Shown here piece by piece: positions 42,748-54,277 of a stretch of DNA of 64,000 nucleotides; position 1 is the stretch's first letter, and every line of letters begins with the position of its first letter. The notes under the pieces are model-generated. The model did no database searches. It saw only the letters and a list, made by a program, of their open reading frames with translations, and was not told where the DNA came from. The translations under genes were made by a program, and so were the position numbers. The DNA is from Adiantum capillus-veneris (Eukaryota > Streptophyta > Polypodiopsida > Polypodiales > Pteridaceae). Where the stretch lies: the NCBI GenBank assembly GCA_014529385.2, contig CM043967.1, positions 128,937,182 through 129,001,181 of the forward strand, read 5' to 3'.

Positions 42748-43890
42748 ATTTTGGAGGGTGAGTTTCCACAAGACTTCACGAAGGCTCAGAAGAGGAGACT
42801 CATGAAAAAGGCAAGCGCGTATCTCTTTCTTGAAGGATCCCTCTATCAAAGAGGGAAGGATCAAGTGTGCAGAAGAGTACCAACTATCAAGGAAATTCCA
42901 GCCATTCTAAAAGGTTTGCATGAAGAGGCATGTGGTGGTCATTTTGCCCAAGAGTTAACTGTGAAGAAGATTTTGCTTGCGGGGTATGTTTGGCCAAGTC
43001 TGCATGTGGATGTCCAACATTGGTGTAAAAGTTGTCACAATTGTCAGGTAAATGGAAATAGAAGATTGGTTTATGGTCCAAGGAAAATCGTGCTTGCAAA
43101 TGGACCCTTTGAAAAGTGGGGCATTGATGTTATGGGTCTTCTCCCTATGACAAAAAATGGTAAACTCTACATTCTAGTGGCTGTAGACTATATGACTAGG
43201 TGGGTGGAAGCACAAAGTGTGGCAAAGGTAAATGAGAGGACAGTGAGCAAATTTGTCTACACTCACATTTTTTGTATATTTGGCACACCTTTGGAGATTG
43301 TTTCTGATAATGGTCCAGGGTTTAGAAACGGCTTGCTCACAGAAGTCTGTGAAGAACTTCACATTCTACATCGTCATAGTACACCCTACTATCCCCAATC
43401 CAATGGTCTGGTAGAAAAAGCTAATGGTGTCATTGCAGGCATCATTAGAAAGATGGTGAGAAACAAGACAAAGTTGTGGGATGACTTCTTGGATGGTGCC
43501 TTGTGGGCGTATCGAACCACATATAGGGAATCCATGGAGTTTACACCATTTCACTTGGTCTATGGTCAAGAGGCTTTACAACCAATTGAGCTCAACATTC
43601 CAATAATACGACTTCATGGCAAAGCAGCACAAGATAATCAAGAAGCATGGATGGATTGACTTCTTACCTTAGCTGAGCTTGAGTGGAAAAGAGAAGTAGC
43701 ATACGAGTGCTACAAGAGGAAATCTACGCAGGCGAAGGAGAAGCTTGACAAGAAACTAAAGGACAAAGGCATCAATGAAGGAGATCTTGTGCTAAGGTAT
43801 GACAATCGACTCGATAATCGTTTTGATGCCAAATTTGAAACTAGATGGCAGGGGCCATACATAGTTAAGAAGGCTTTCAATTGAAGTTAC
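42748..43890 (+). pseudogene. Gypsy1 integrase
   Basis: It is open in frame from 42751 to a TGA at 43657-43659 (WMD*). The zinc finger is LHEEACGGHF with CKSCHNC, and the DDE triad lies in WGIDVMG, VSDNGPGF and NGLVEKANG. The region after the stop continues in the same reading (LAELEWKREVAYEC, GDLVLRYDNR, TRWQGPYIV) to a TGA near 43883. All catalytic residues are present, but the nonsense codons would block expression. Confidence 0.82.
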
Positions 43891-43899
43891 TATCAACTT

Positions 43900-44142
43900 A
43901 TGGACTTGAATGGGAAAGAGCACTCCAGGAAGGTAAACGGGTATCGCTTGAAGCCTTATTTGAGTCGCCTTCTACCAAAGGATCTACCAAAGATCTGTCA
44001 AAGGGCAACTGTCTCATGTAAGTATTGTTACATGAAGCATGAGTGTAACTCCAGCCGAAATTTTGAGGGGCCAAACAATGAAGATCTCGTCAAGGACTCC
44101 GAAGCACTCTCTTTGGAAAAGATGCTCTATGATGGTACATGA
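43900..44142 (+). pseudogene. Gypsy1 pol C-terminal tail
   Basis: It continues integrase (LMDLNGKEHSRKVNGYRLKPY), the usual GPY-type ending, with a further 50-odd codons of no known domain. It ends 30 nt before the 3' LTR. Confidence 0.65.
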
Positions 44143-44170
44143 ATATACCATCATCCTGAGGGAGGGCTAA

Positions 44171-46688
44171 TGATAGCCGTTTTTTGCCTTTCCATAATTG
44201 CCATAGTAAGCTACCTCACCCTATCAAATCACTCAAACACTGTGGCTATCCCTACCATTTCACTGCACATAGGAGTGTATGAGTTAGGAGACTTTTCACA
44301 TATCTTCTTAAAAACCCTTAATTAGCTAGTCACTGGGCTAGTTGAGCCAAAAAAAATAAAAAAAAATAAAAATATAAGTATATTATGACCCATTTGTGTG
44401 TAAATATTTCATTGTATATAGGGCCTAAATATAAGGATTTTTCATAATTATTTTGGTATTTATTTAAATATTTATACTTAAATGTGTGTTATTTATGCTA
44501 TGTACATTGACTCACCATTACCATATTTGTTCTTACCATTTTGCATACTCTTTATTCCATATAAAAATAATTTCATGCAAGCTTCTCTTATTTTTGGTGT
44601 AACTCCATCCCAACAAAAATATAAAAAAACTAGTTCTATTTATGTGTATATTTGTTCACTATTGTGATTTTTTCCTTCCTACATCTATTCTCTATTACTC
44701 TCATAAATTAGACAACAAAAAATATTCATCTTTTATGGTAGACTTATAATGAGAGAGATTTATTTTGACCCCTTTATATTTTTTCCACCTATATTAATTA
44801 TATTTGACATGTACATATTTTTTTAGACCCCTCAATATTTGATTTTCTTAGTTGTACTGTTCATTTATATCATGATCTCAACAATATCTTCAATTATAGA
44901 CCTACCAAATAAGGTCAAGGGTATGTGGAATGCATGCATGCACCATGGGGAGCTCACTCTTGGAGGTATTCAAAAGAATCATCCAAAGAAGGACCTCACA
45001 AGGACCTTGTGCAGTGGAAAAAACAGTCGGTTTTGCTGAATTTTTAAAGATCACATGCTCCCCGAATTTGAAAAGGTGATACAAACAAAAGTTGTAGCTT
45101 GGGAGCTGAACTTTTACCTCAAATTTTTTCATAGTGTTTTGAGCTACGAGCTGTGCGCTATGATTTTATTGGTGGACCCCACTCCCAAACTTGCAACTCC
45201 CATGTCCTAATTCACCCTCTTCACCATTGCCACATCTCTCACACCTCCATAGCCTTCATCCTCCATTTCTACACCCTATGTGTCCCCCTTTCTCTCTACA
45301 TATATGTCCATATTACCATACTCTCTTCAGTTTTGTAAAGAACTTCAAAAAATCAGCAAAAATCCAAGGATAACCTCTGCAAATGAAGGCTTTTATCATG
45401 AATTTTCCAAGGTTTGAAATGACATAGCTGTATCGACACACGCTGCTTCGCCATGCTAACTACTTCTTCTTCCGGTGCTGTAAAGAGGTGAATGTCAACT
45501 TCTCCAAAGCTTCAACCTCTCTTTACAAGCTCATCCCTTCTCTAACTTTTCTCATCATATATCTCACCATTTGGTGAATGATTTTTTAAATATTCTTTAG
45601 TGATAATTACTAACTACTAACCACTAACTTTATTGTAAAATGCACTCTCTACTTGAGTAGGCACTCCCAAATTATTCACTCAATCCTCTCTTCTATCATC
45701 CTCAATAATTCTCTTCCCTTGAGCCCACATCCATGTGACTCAAAGGACAAGAGAGACCCACCCTCATTAAAAATATATATATATATGCATAATCTTATAT
45801 TCCTTCAAATAAACTTGATTAGGCCTAATCCTAATCGAGGCTTCTAAAACCTATAAATATAGCCTTTCTCTCCCTTGTAAATGATCACATGATCACACTA
45901 CACCACACCATTCTCAACACATAACACACCACTCTTCAAGCCTAGTTGTGTAGAGTGTGTGCATTGTGAGTGCTCTATTCCATCACTACACATAGGTGCA
46001 TGGAGAAGCTTGAAGTTAGTTATGCCATCTAGAGGAGTGGAGTGATACTATACTCTGCAATCACTTGTAGCCTACTCTTGTCCATAAATAAGATTCATCG
46101 TTTTGGGTGCAATTGTATGCTGCAACTACGACTCTTCTCTCCAAATTGACTTGATAAGTTGGCTCATCAGGTGGTTGAAGGTATATTGTCCTTGAAGTTT
46201 GTTGTGCCATTTCATGCTTGGTGGTTTGAGGGCTTGTTGAATTGTTTGCCAAAACTTTCAATTGTAAGAGGGTGCTCGGTGAGAGGGCTCGTGTGACCCT
46301 AAGACAATTTGTGTATTGGCAACAAGGTCAAGTTTTGTGTTGTCTCTCCATTTCTCATCAAGCTTTGTGTGCATCTAGTCTTTAAGGCTAAGACTAAGTT
46401 ACTCGAGTTGATTTGTGCGCTTTACCTCTCTCTGGCGTGGTGAATGTTTGTGTTTGGCGTGTGTGGCTATCTTGCATTCCCCTCTCTTTGTGCGTTTGAG
46501 TACAAGGAGATATCACATGCGTCCTAGTTCGCATCTACAACTAGGTGGTGCCCCTTTTCTTGTTTGGTTTCTGGTTGTGGGTTGTTGTTGTCTCTGATTT
46601 TGCTTGCCCCAACCTCATTTGAGCAGCACGGGAGCCTCGAAGGGTGTTTAGAGGCCGCTCTTCTTGTTTCCCGCCCCGGACCGCCTCA
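44171..46688 (+). repeat. Gypsy1 3' LTR (2518 bp)
   Basis: A purine-rich GAGGGAGGGCTAA precedes TGATAGCC. It ends CCGCCTCA against AGTAG. The last 502 bp (46187-46688) are not in the 5' LTR. It contains TATAAATAT at 45852. No gene is seen in it. Confidence 0.85.
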
Positions 46689-46692
46689 GTAG
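46688..46692 (+). other. Target-site duplication AGTAG (right, gypsy1)
   Basis: It is the second copy of 30473-30477. The first A may instead belong to the LTR terminal CA, giving a 4-bp GTAG. Confidence 0.82.
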
Positions 46693-46782
46693 CTAAGGCA
46701 ATGTCCGTTGGTTTTTCTTCTTCAGGATTGGAGACCTATCAAAGGTACTCTGCTCCTCTCAAAAACAGGCAGGGACCTCACA
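46693..46782 (+). repeat. Gypsy2 5' LTR, second part
   Basis: CTAAGGCAATGTCC...GGGACCTCACA matches the last 90 bases of the 3' LTR (54189-54277), directly before the PBS. Confidence 0.9.
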
Positions 46783-46783
46783 C

Positions 46784-46795
46784 TGGTATTAGAGC
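46784..46795 (+). promoter_or_regulatory. Gypsy2 primer-binding site
   Basis: TGGTATTAGAGC lies 1 nt after the LTR end. It matches the initiator Met tRNA site with one change (T for C). Confidence 0.88.
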
Positions 46796-46963
46796 CTAGG
46801 TTAAAGCTTGGGGAGATTTTTAGATTGATGTTTGGATATTGAAGGATGCGAATGTTTGAAATAATAGAAGAACCTAGAAAAATTGTTTTGAGTTTTATAT
46901 GGTGTTGAAGATTGAACTTTCCTAGTATAGGAAAATGTTCATTCAACCTACCGGGAATTCCAG

Positions 46964-47416
46964 GTGTTCATCATTATGTTTGAAAATGCATGCCAATCAC
47001 CAAATTATCAGTTTCTAAAAAGGGTGATGATGATTTTGGATAGGGTGTTTGCACCACCTATCCCAAGGTTGCATAGAGGATGGGGTACCAACTGGAGTCC
47101 ATTTGGAGGAATCTATACCATCGATGCTGACAAGATATGGTGCATAGATACCAATCTCAAGAAACTTCGATGGGCAGAGGAGTTAAAAGTCATCGAAGTT
47201 TATCTTTTCATTGGTATTAAGAATCCGGATGCTACCATTACCTTGGGAGGAGAAAAGATATCTCAGACTCAATGGGTCTATAACCAAGTTACAAAAGTTA
47301 TCCATGGTGGTAGGATTCGACCCATATGTGTATCTCGTAGCTTTCAAGGGTCAAAGGAAACTTATTATTTTGATCCTTTAGCCTATCCTTTTGTAGTCAC
47401 TAAAGTCAAAATATAG
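46964..47416 (+). other. Unrecognised 150-codon frame in the gypsy2 leader
   Basis: The frame is open from 46964 to a TAG at 47414-47416 between the PBS and the gag remnant. It does not resemble gag. It has a run of Trp/Ile/Asp-rich sequence (GWGTNWSPFGG, ADKIWCIDTN, ETYYFDPLAYPF). It could be captured host sequence or a family-specific leader protein. No ATG-context or expression evidence is visible. Confidence 0.35.
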
Positions 47417-47592
47417 AGACATTACAATCCTTGTACCTAAAGACTACCAACGTTGGTAGCAAATAATGTGTATATAAATAAAGTTTGGATTAATATTATC
47501 TTTTGTTTGTATTATTGTTTGATCAAGTCTTGCCTTAAAGTGGATTAAAGTTAGAGTATCCAATAAAGTTTCACTTAATCTATATTGCACAG

Positions 47593-47830
47593 AGTGCGGT
47601 GTACACATCTCTTCAAGAGAAAAAGCTACTTCTCAAGCAAGCTAAACTTCCCTCTTTCAAAGGGGAAGGAGCCCTAGTTGAGCGCGATGCAGAAGTGTGG
47701 CTCGAAGAGATGGAGGATTATTTTGTTGCTGCTGGTACTACTCACGATAACCAAGCAATGTTGGCTATGTTTCATCTCACGGGGGATGTGGAACCAAAGG
47801 CAAGTTCACCCAGTTCACCAAACTCGTCCA
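47593..47830 (+). pseudogene. Gypsy2 gag remnant
   Basis: It starts without an ATG (SAVYTSLQEKKLLLKQ). KLPSFKGEG and [17 protein letters not shown] resemble the N-terminal capsid of plant chromovirus gags. After HLTGDVEP the capsid is cut off: most of gag is deleted and the sequence jumps in another frame to the zinc knuckle. Confidence 0.72.
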
Positions 47831-49276
47831 ATAGTTGTAGCTTCAGCAAATGGATCTCAAAATGCAGATCTTAGATGCTATGAATGCAACGAGCTAGGAC
47901 ATTTCAGGAATGTATGTCCTAGGCGAGTCTCTGCAACAAATACACCTAATCGAGCTAGAGGACGAGGCCAAATAATAAATCGTGGAGGAAGAAATGGAGG
48001 AGGAGGTCGAGGGCACGAAATGGCTGCCAGAGTCAATGCTATCATAGGAGAACCAACATTGGGAGAAGAACAAGAGGAAAGAGAAACGCTACATGATGCA
48101 ATTGATAACCCAAGAGCAAGACAACAATATGCTGTCATTCAAACACCTGCAAATCACCAAGGTGAAAAATTTGAGCTTCTTATTGATTGTGGTAGTACTC
48201 ATTCTTTCTTGTCACCTAAATGTTTAAGGAGGTTAGGACTTAATCAACACCCTGCAAGAAAGATGAGAGTTGAATTAGCCAATGGAAAGGAGGTGTTATC
48301 TCAGTACACTGTAGGAAAAATAGATTTCAAGTTGGAAGAATACTCTATTTCTGCTACTTTTCGAACCTTACCCATAGGAATCTATGACGGAATTCTTGGA
48401 ATGGATTGGTTAGCCAGTCATAATGCCAATATCCATTGTGCCCAAGGAAGTGTTACTTTTGTGGACAACCAAGGTCAAGAAGTCACTATTCAAGGCCAGA
48501 ATGGACGACCAAAAGCTTTCTTGGTCAAAGCTAATACTCTTTTGAAAGGGTTACGCAAGGGTCAACAAATTTTTGTAGTCAAGCTAAACAAAGTAGAAAA
48601 ATCTTCTTCCAACCTTGAACCAATGTGGCTAGAAGAATTTTTGGATGTTTTCCCCACTAAACTTTCTGAACTACCACCACCTAGGGAGGTAGACCATGAA
48701 ATCAAAAATTTTCCAGGTAGTGAACCAGTCTCAAGAGCGCCATACAAGATGTCACTTCCAGAGGCTATAGAACTCAAGGAGCAGCTCAAGCAGTTGATTG
48801 AGCAAGGGTTTATCCGACCTAGTACATCTCCTTGGGGTGCACCTGTTCTCTTCCAAAAGAAAAAGGATGGCTCTCTTCGACTTTGCATAGATTATAGGGG
48901 CTTAAATCAGGTTACCATCAAGAATAAATATCCAATTCCTCGTATTGATGAGATGCTGGACAGATTACATGGAGCCAAAATATTCACAAAGATCGATCTT
49001 CGATCTGGCTATCATCAAATTCGAATCCAGGAGGCTGATATCTCCAAAACAGCTTTTAACACTCGTTATGGTCATTACGAATTTACAGTGATGGCTTTCG
49101 GACTTACGAATGCTCCTGCAACTTTCAATCGTCTGATGCACGATATCTTTAGAGAATTCTTGGATGATTTTGTCATAGTATTCTTTGACGATATCTTAAT
49201 TTATTCCAAATCAGAGGAAGAGCATGAAGGACATGTTAGGAAAGTGTTAGAGCTTTTACGCCGAAATAAGCTGTAA
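47831..49276 (+). pseudogene. Gypsy2 zinc knuckle, protease and reverse transcriptase
   Basis: One long frame holds the CX2CX4HX4C knuckle ([14 protein letters not shown]), protease ([11 protein letters not shown], then ILGMDWL) and RT ([36 protein letters not shown], catalytic [10 protein letters not shown]). FFDD replaces the usual YVDD. It stops after LRRNKL at TAA 49274-49276, followed by a frameshift. Confidence 0.85.
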
Positions 49277-49880
49277 AAGCAAATGTACCTTCTTTACCCC
49301 TAACGTCTGTTACTTAGGGTTTATCATTTCACCTGAAGGAATCTCTGTTGACCCTGACAAAGTCAAAGATATTGTGGAATGGCCTCAACCCACTTCACAA
49401 ACCGAAGTCAGAGGGTTATTAGGTATCACAGGGTGGTACATGATCTTTGTAAATGACTATGCTCTTAAAGCTGCACCACTAACCGACTTGTTAAAGAAAG
49501 GATCTACGATACTTTGGGAAGAAAAACATGAATCTTGCTTCAAACAGCTTAAGGAGTATCTTGCTTCAGAACCTCTCTTAAAACTTCCAGACTTCACCCA
49601 AGAATTCGAGGTGATCACAGATGCTAGTAACCTTGCATTAGGAGGAGTCCTTACTTAAGAAGGAAGGCCTGTAGCTTATACTTCTCGGAAGCTTAGGATT
49701 CATGAAGTGAACTATGCTACACAAGATTTAGAATTGCGAGCAGTTATTCACGCTCCCAAGCTATGGAGACATTATCTATTGGGACGCAAATTCCAATTGG
49801 TAACAGATCACAAGAGCCTTAAGTGGATTTTTACCCAACCTAACCTTAACATGAGATAGAGGAGATGGATAGAGATCATG
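49277..49880 (+). pseudogene. Gypsy2 RT tail and RNase H
   Basis: After the frameshift the connection segment resumes at 49374 (WPQPTSQTEVRGLLG). RNase H has VITDASNLALGGVL, DLELRAV and LVTDHKSLKW, so the D, E and D are present. TAA at 49656-49658 and a TAG near 49858 interrupt it. Confidence 0.8.
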
Positions 49881-50619
49881 CACGAATATGATTTTGATAT
49901 TAAATTTAGACCAGGTAAGGATAATGTTGTGGCAGATGCCCTAAGCCGTAAAGATTTTCTGGGGGCAATTTCCATGGCTAACAACCCTATTTTAGACAAG
50001 GTCTCGGATGCTGCTGTCAAAGATGCAGATTACCAGATGCTTGCTAGTATCCTACGTGAAGAGAGGGTATCATCAAATCAGCCTAAACCTCTACATTACT
50101 CCTTAGAAGATGGGAAAATTTACTATAGGAATCGACTATGCATACCTAAGGATTCTACCCTAAGGAATGCTACCCTATATGAAGCACATGATGGCCCCAA
50201 CTTCAGCACATCTAGGTTATGCCAAAACCATCAATGCAATTCGCAGAAGTTACTATTGGCAAGGTATGAAGGGTGATGTCCTTCGCTATGTCAAGCAGTG
50301 TTTGTCTTGTCAAAGGATTAAAGCAGAAAGACTGAAGATGCCATGTAAATTACATCCTTTAGATATTCCCCAAATGAAATGGGAGTGTATTAGCATGGAC
50401 TTTATCACCGGTTTTCCTTCTTTTCAAGCTGGCTATGATTCAATCATGGTCATAGTCGACTTGCTTACTAAAGTGGCTCACTTAATCCCAGTCAAGACAA
50501 CCTTTACAGATTCAGATATTGCTCGTTTGTTTTTGAAGGAGGTTTTCAGAATTCATGGTTTACCCAAGAGGATTGTCAGCGATCGTGATGCCAAGTTTAC
50601 TTCAAAGTTTTGGGTATAA
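49881..50619 (+). pseudogene. Gypsy2 integrase, first half
   Basis: VVADALSRKD ends RNase H. The integrase HHCC finger (TSAHLGYAKT, CLSCQRIK) and DDE Asp residues (SMDFITG, VSDRDAKF) are split over two frames by a frameshift near 50200. It ends at a TAA at 50617-50619 in place of a codon within FW...LFQAIG. Confidence 0.8.
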
Positions 50620-51111
50620 TTGTTTCAAGCTATTGGAACCCAGTTATGTTTCAGTATTGCTTATCATCCTCAAACTGATGGCCAAAGTGAAAGAGTTAAT
50701 CAAGTAATTGAAGACATTCTCAGAGCCTACTGCAATAGAGAACCTCGCAAGTGGATTCAATACCTACCCTTGGTAGAGTATGCATACAATTCCTCTACTC
50801 ATAGAAGTATTGGAAAGACACCTTTTAATGCTCTTTATGGTCAAGAATGTTTATCACCTCTTAACTTTTCTGACCCCACTATACGGGTAGAAGCCTCAAA
50901 GAAAATGCTTGAAGAAATGGAAGCTCAAACCAACGCTATTCAAAGGGATATTCAAGCGGCTCAAGATCGACAAAAGAAGTACGCCAACTTAAAAAGATAT
51001 GATCGTATTTTCAAAGAAGGTGAAAAATTTTTCTTACGAGTAAAGCCCAAAAAGAGCAATTTGTCTCTCGGAAGGTATAAGAAGCTTAGCTACCGATATT
51101 GTGGACCTTAA
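50620..51111 (+). pseudogene. Gypsy2 integrase, second half
   Basis: It reads AYHPQTDGQSERVNQ with the catalytic Glu, VEYAYNSSTHRS, TPFNALYGQ, and a GPY-like end (LSYRYCGP) at a TAA 51109-51111. Confidence 0.8.
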
Positions 51112-51435
51112 GAAATAATCAAGGTTGTAAGTGATCAAGCTTATAGACTAAAAATATCTTCTCATCTCAAAGTGCATGATACATTTCATGTAAGTCTGTT
51201 AAAACCTTATGTATATAACCCTGACCATGTCCTTGATGATGAGAAAATCATTTTACCTGCTCAAGATGTTCTACAACTCCAACTTGATACTATCCTAGAA
51301 ACTCAAGAGAGAAATATTAGGAATAGATCCATCAAAAAACATCTTATCTTATGGAAGGATTTCCCTATAGAAGATGCTACTTGGGAAGATGAGACATCCC
51401 TTCTTAGGGATTACCCTTCACTGTTCTTGAGATGA
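51112..51435 (+). pseudogene. Gypsy2 integrase tail and chromodomain
   Basis: It continues after the stop with VHDTFHVSLLKPY, then a chromodomain at 51280-51420: ILETQERNIRNR, HLILWKDFPIEDATWEDE. This fold in chromoviruses binds modified histone tails and steers integration. It ends at TGA 51433-51435. Confidence 0.82.
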
Positions 51436-51452
51436 GGGCATCTCAAATTCTA

Positions 51453-51464
51453 AGTTGGGGAGAT
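51453..51464 (+). promoter_or_regulatory. Gypsy2 polypurine tract
   Basis: AGTTGGGGAGAT lies directly before the 3' LTR TGTAAGG and would prime plus-strand synthesis. Confidence 0.75.
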
Positions 51465-54277
51465 TGTAAGGTCTCTACTTTCAAATTTCACACAAGTTCT
51501 ATTACGCATTTGAATTTTTTTAAACCATCACTCATTATTTAAGATATTCGAGTTCAAATTATGAATCGTAGGTTGAGAAAACCTAGAATTTAAAATTTAC
51601 GCTACAAAATTCTGACATGTTTAGCTATATGAATGACTAATTAACTTATTAAAAGACTTATTTATTGATTTTAGAATTTTCTTTTACTACTGTAAAGTTA
51701 ATATAAGACTATAAAGTTTAACTTAAAAATGTAAAGTAAATTATCATTAAGAAAATAAATAAAATAATTATAAAGACAAAAGAATACACAGGGATGACAA
51801 ATGAAGGCACATGGACTCACCTGGACTCACATAGGAGGGGACAAAGTGGGACACACTGTCACATGAAAAGGAGAGGCTAGTCTTGACTAATCTTAATGAG
51901 GGGGGGGCTGTATGGCCTTATCTTTTGATGATAATAACAAAATGGTCAAGCTGATGGGTACCACAAGGGTACCAAAAATGCGGGTATGATTTTTTGGGGA
52001 AAAAATATTTACTATTTTTTATTTTTAGAAAAAAATTTATAAAATTATTTTTTTTTTGGAGGAAAAAAGTTGGACGTTTTCTTTTCTACTATAAATAGAG
52101 CATCCCTGCTCACACTTTAGACATAGATATTGCCTCTATAGCGCTCACGAAGTGCTGCCACTTATCTTAGAGAGAAAGTGTCCACAAACCACTAAGAGAG
52201 AAAAAACTCTAGTGGACTAATAAGGTGCGTATTAATTGAGCATTCAATTAACTTTAGGAATGAAGTATGTGTGCTATCTCCTACGCTAATCTCTCTAATA
52301 GATTAGTAAGATTCAATTAGCTATGTGTGTGTGTGTGTACTATCTCCTACTCTAATCTCTCTAATAGATTAGTAAGATTCAATTAGCTATGTGTGTGTTT
52401 GTACTATCTCCTACTCTAATCTCTCTAATAGATTAGTAAGATTCAATTATCTATGTGTGTGTGTGTACTATCTCCTACTCTAATTTCTCTAATAGATTAG
52501 TAAGATTCAATTAACTTTAAGAATGATGTGTGTTTGCTATCTCTTACTCTAATTACTCTAATAGATTAGTAAGATTCAATTAGTTTTAAGAAGCATATGT
52601 GTGTGTGTGCGCGCTATCTCTTACTCTAATCTCTCTAATAGATTAGTAAGATTCAATTAGTTTTAAGAAGGATATGTGTGTATGTGTGCTATCTCTTAGT
52701 CTAATTTCTCTAATAGATTAGTAAGATTCAATTAGTTTTAAGAAGGATATGTATGTATGTGTGGTATCTCTTACTCTAATCTCTCTAATAGATTAGTAAG
52801 ATTCAATTAGTTTTAAGAAGGATATGTGTGTTTGTGTGTGTGTGCTATCTCTTACTCTAATTTCTCTAATAGATTAGTAAGATTCAATTAGCTTTAGAAA
52901 AGGATGTGTGTGTGTTCTCGTTTACTCTAATCTTTTAATGGATTAGTAATATTCAATTAACTTTAGAAAAGATGTGTGTGTATGTTTCTCTTACTCTCAT
53001 CTCTCTAAGTATACCTACTCTCTCTAGTTAGTACATCTTTACTATTAACTTATGTATAGTTAATTGAAAGTTAATACATAAGAGAACTCATCATATTCTT
53101 ATTATACATTATGAAATTCTCATTCACCAATTTTATTGTCAATCAGATTAAGTAGAATTTTGAATAATACTAAAAATTGATTTAGTTGAAGTATAGAAAT
53201 TGAAGTTAGAATTGGATTAGAAATGTGAAGCATAAAAGTAATGCATTCCTAAAATTTCACTCACAGTTTACACACTTAATTTTTGATTAATTAAGATTAA
53301 CAAATATTTGATGTATAGAAATTAGATATAGAACAACAACACTAAGTGTGAATCCGAGTTGGCGAGGGTTCAATTTACAGACTCTCTTTGGAAATTTCTC
53401 TCAAGTCTCTCTACTTATTAGCGCTGGTATTATGTGGAAGTTGCCGAGGCGTGAGATGACGCCCAGGATGGCACTGTTGATGTTGTGGTGGGAGTACACC
53501 CAGATTAGCCCAGCTGGATACTGCAGTTTTGTTTTGCCGTGGCGTGAGGATGACGCCCAAATTGGCACCGTTGTTGCTGTGGCGGGAGTACGTCCAGATT
53601 AGCACAACGAGTACTTGTCGAGCGGTATGGGACACTCATGAGGACAAGGGTTTTTATAAATAATGTATAAACCGATCGGACATAATAGCGCCATCAGAGA
53701 TTCTTAAGTGAACCTAATGCAAGGGTTGTTGGTTTAAAATTGGACGACTTCTTATTTGACTATTGTTTGTAATACTGTTTGAAGGGCTGTTTTAACGAAC
53801 CAGTATCATAAATAAAGTAAAGGAACATGTTTGTTTAAATAGTGTGGTAGTAATTAGATAACAAAAGAATGATGAGTGTGGTGTGGAAAGTGGGCGAATG
53901 ATACCACGACGGTATCATTGTATGGCCGGGTGGACCCGATGAGTCGGGTAACTTTCCAACGCTAGAATTTTTTTTTATTAGTCATAAATCTTAAAAGAGA
54001 CAAACCTTGGCGGCTGTGCTTCTGAAACATGGGGAAACAATCGCACAGGTTGGTCACTCTAAGATTTGTACTTTTAGGTATAATTGATTATAGATAGCTT
54101 TTACATAGCGTTATGGTGGTCACTCTCCGCCATAGCGAGATATGACCAATCCTTCACTAACGATTCATGCCCGTGGCTACGTAGTAGCTAAGGCAATGTC
54201 CTTTGCTTTTTCTTTTTCAGGATTTGAGACGTATCAAAGGTACTCCGCTCCTCTCAAAAAGGGGTAGGGACCTCACA
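51465..54277 (+). repeat. Gypsy2 3' LTR (2813 bp)
   Basis: It starts TGTAAGGTCTC and ends GACCTCACA. It includes TATAAATAG (52090), the minisatellite (about 52269-53000) and two direct 93-bp-spaced repeats at 53441 and 53534 (GCCGAGGCGTGAG / GCCGTGGCGTGAG). It has no counterpart of 29319-29712. The short ORFs crossing it are not supported as genes. Confidence 0.9.
52269..53000 (+). repeat. Minisatellite in gypsy2 3' LTR, about 10 units
   Basis: The unit is the same as at 28063-28940, with two fewer repeats and differing TG runs. Confidence 0.85.

Larger units (their letters stand above)
30478..46688 (+). mobile_element. Gypsy1: Tat-like Ty3/gypsy LTR retrotransposon nested in gypsy2
   Basis: It is flanked by AGTAG. 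The 5' LTR (30478-30989 plus 36581-38173) is split by copia1. It is followed by gag, protease, reverse transcriptase, RNase H, a second RNase H and integrase (38688-44142). A purine tract lies at about 44158-44170, and the 3' LTR is 44171-46688. RNase H followed by an extra archaeal-type RNase H before integrase is the hallmark of the Tat lineage. Confidence 0.88.
27301..54277 (+). mobile_element. Gypsy2: chromodomain Ty3/gypsy LTR retrotransposon, interrupted by nested elements
   Basis: The 5' LTR is in two parts (27301-30477 and 46688-46782), followed by a PBS at 46784, a defective gag-pol with a C-terminal chromodomain (47593-51435), a purine tract (51453-51464) and the 3' LTR (51465-54277). 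The nested gypsy1 element splits the 5' LTR. Stops and frameshifts make it defective. A chromodomain places it among chromoviruses, whose integrases are often directed by histone marks. Confidence 0.88.
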
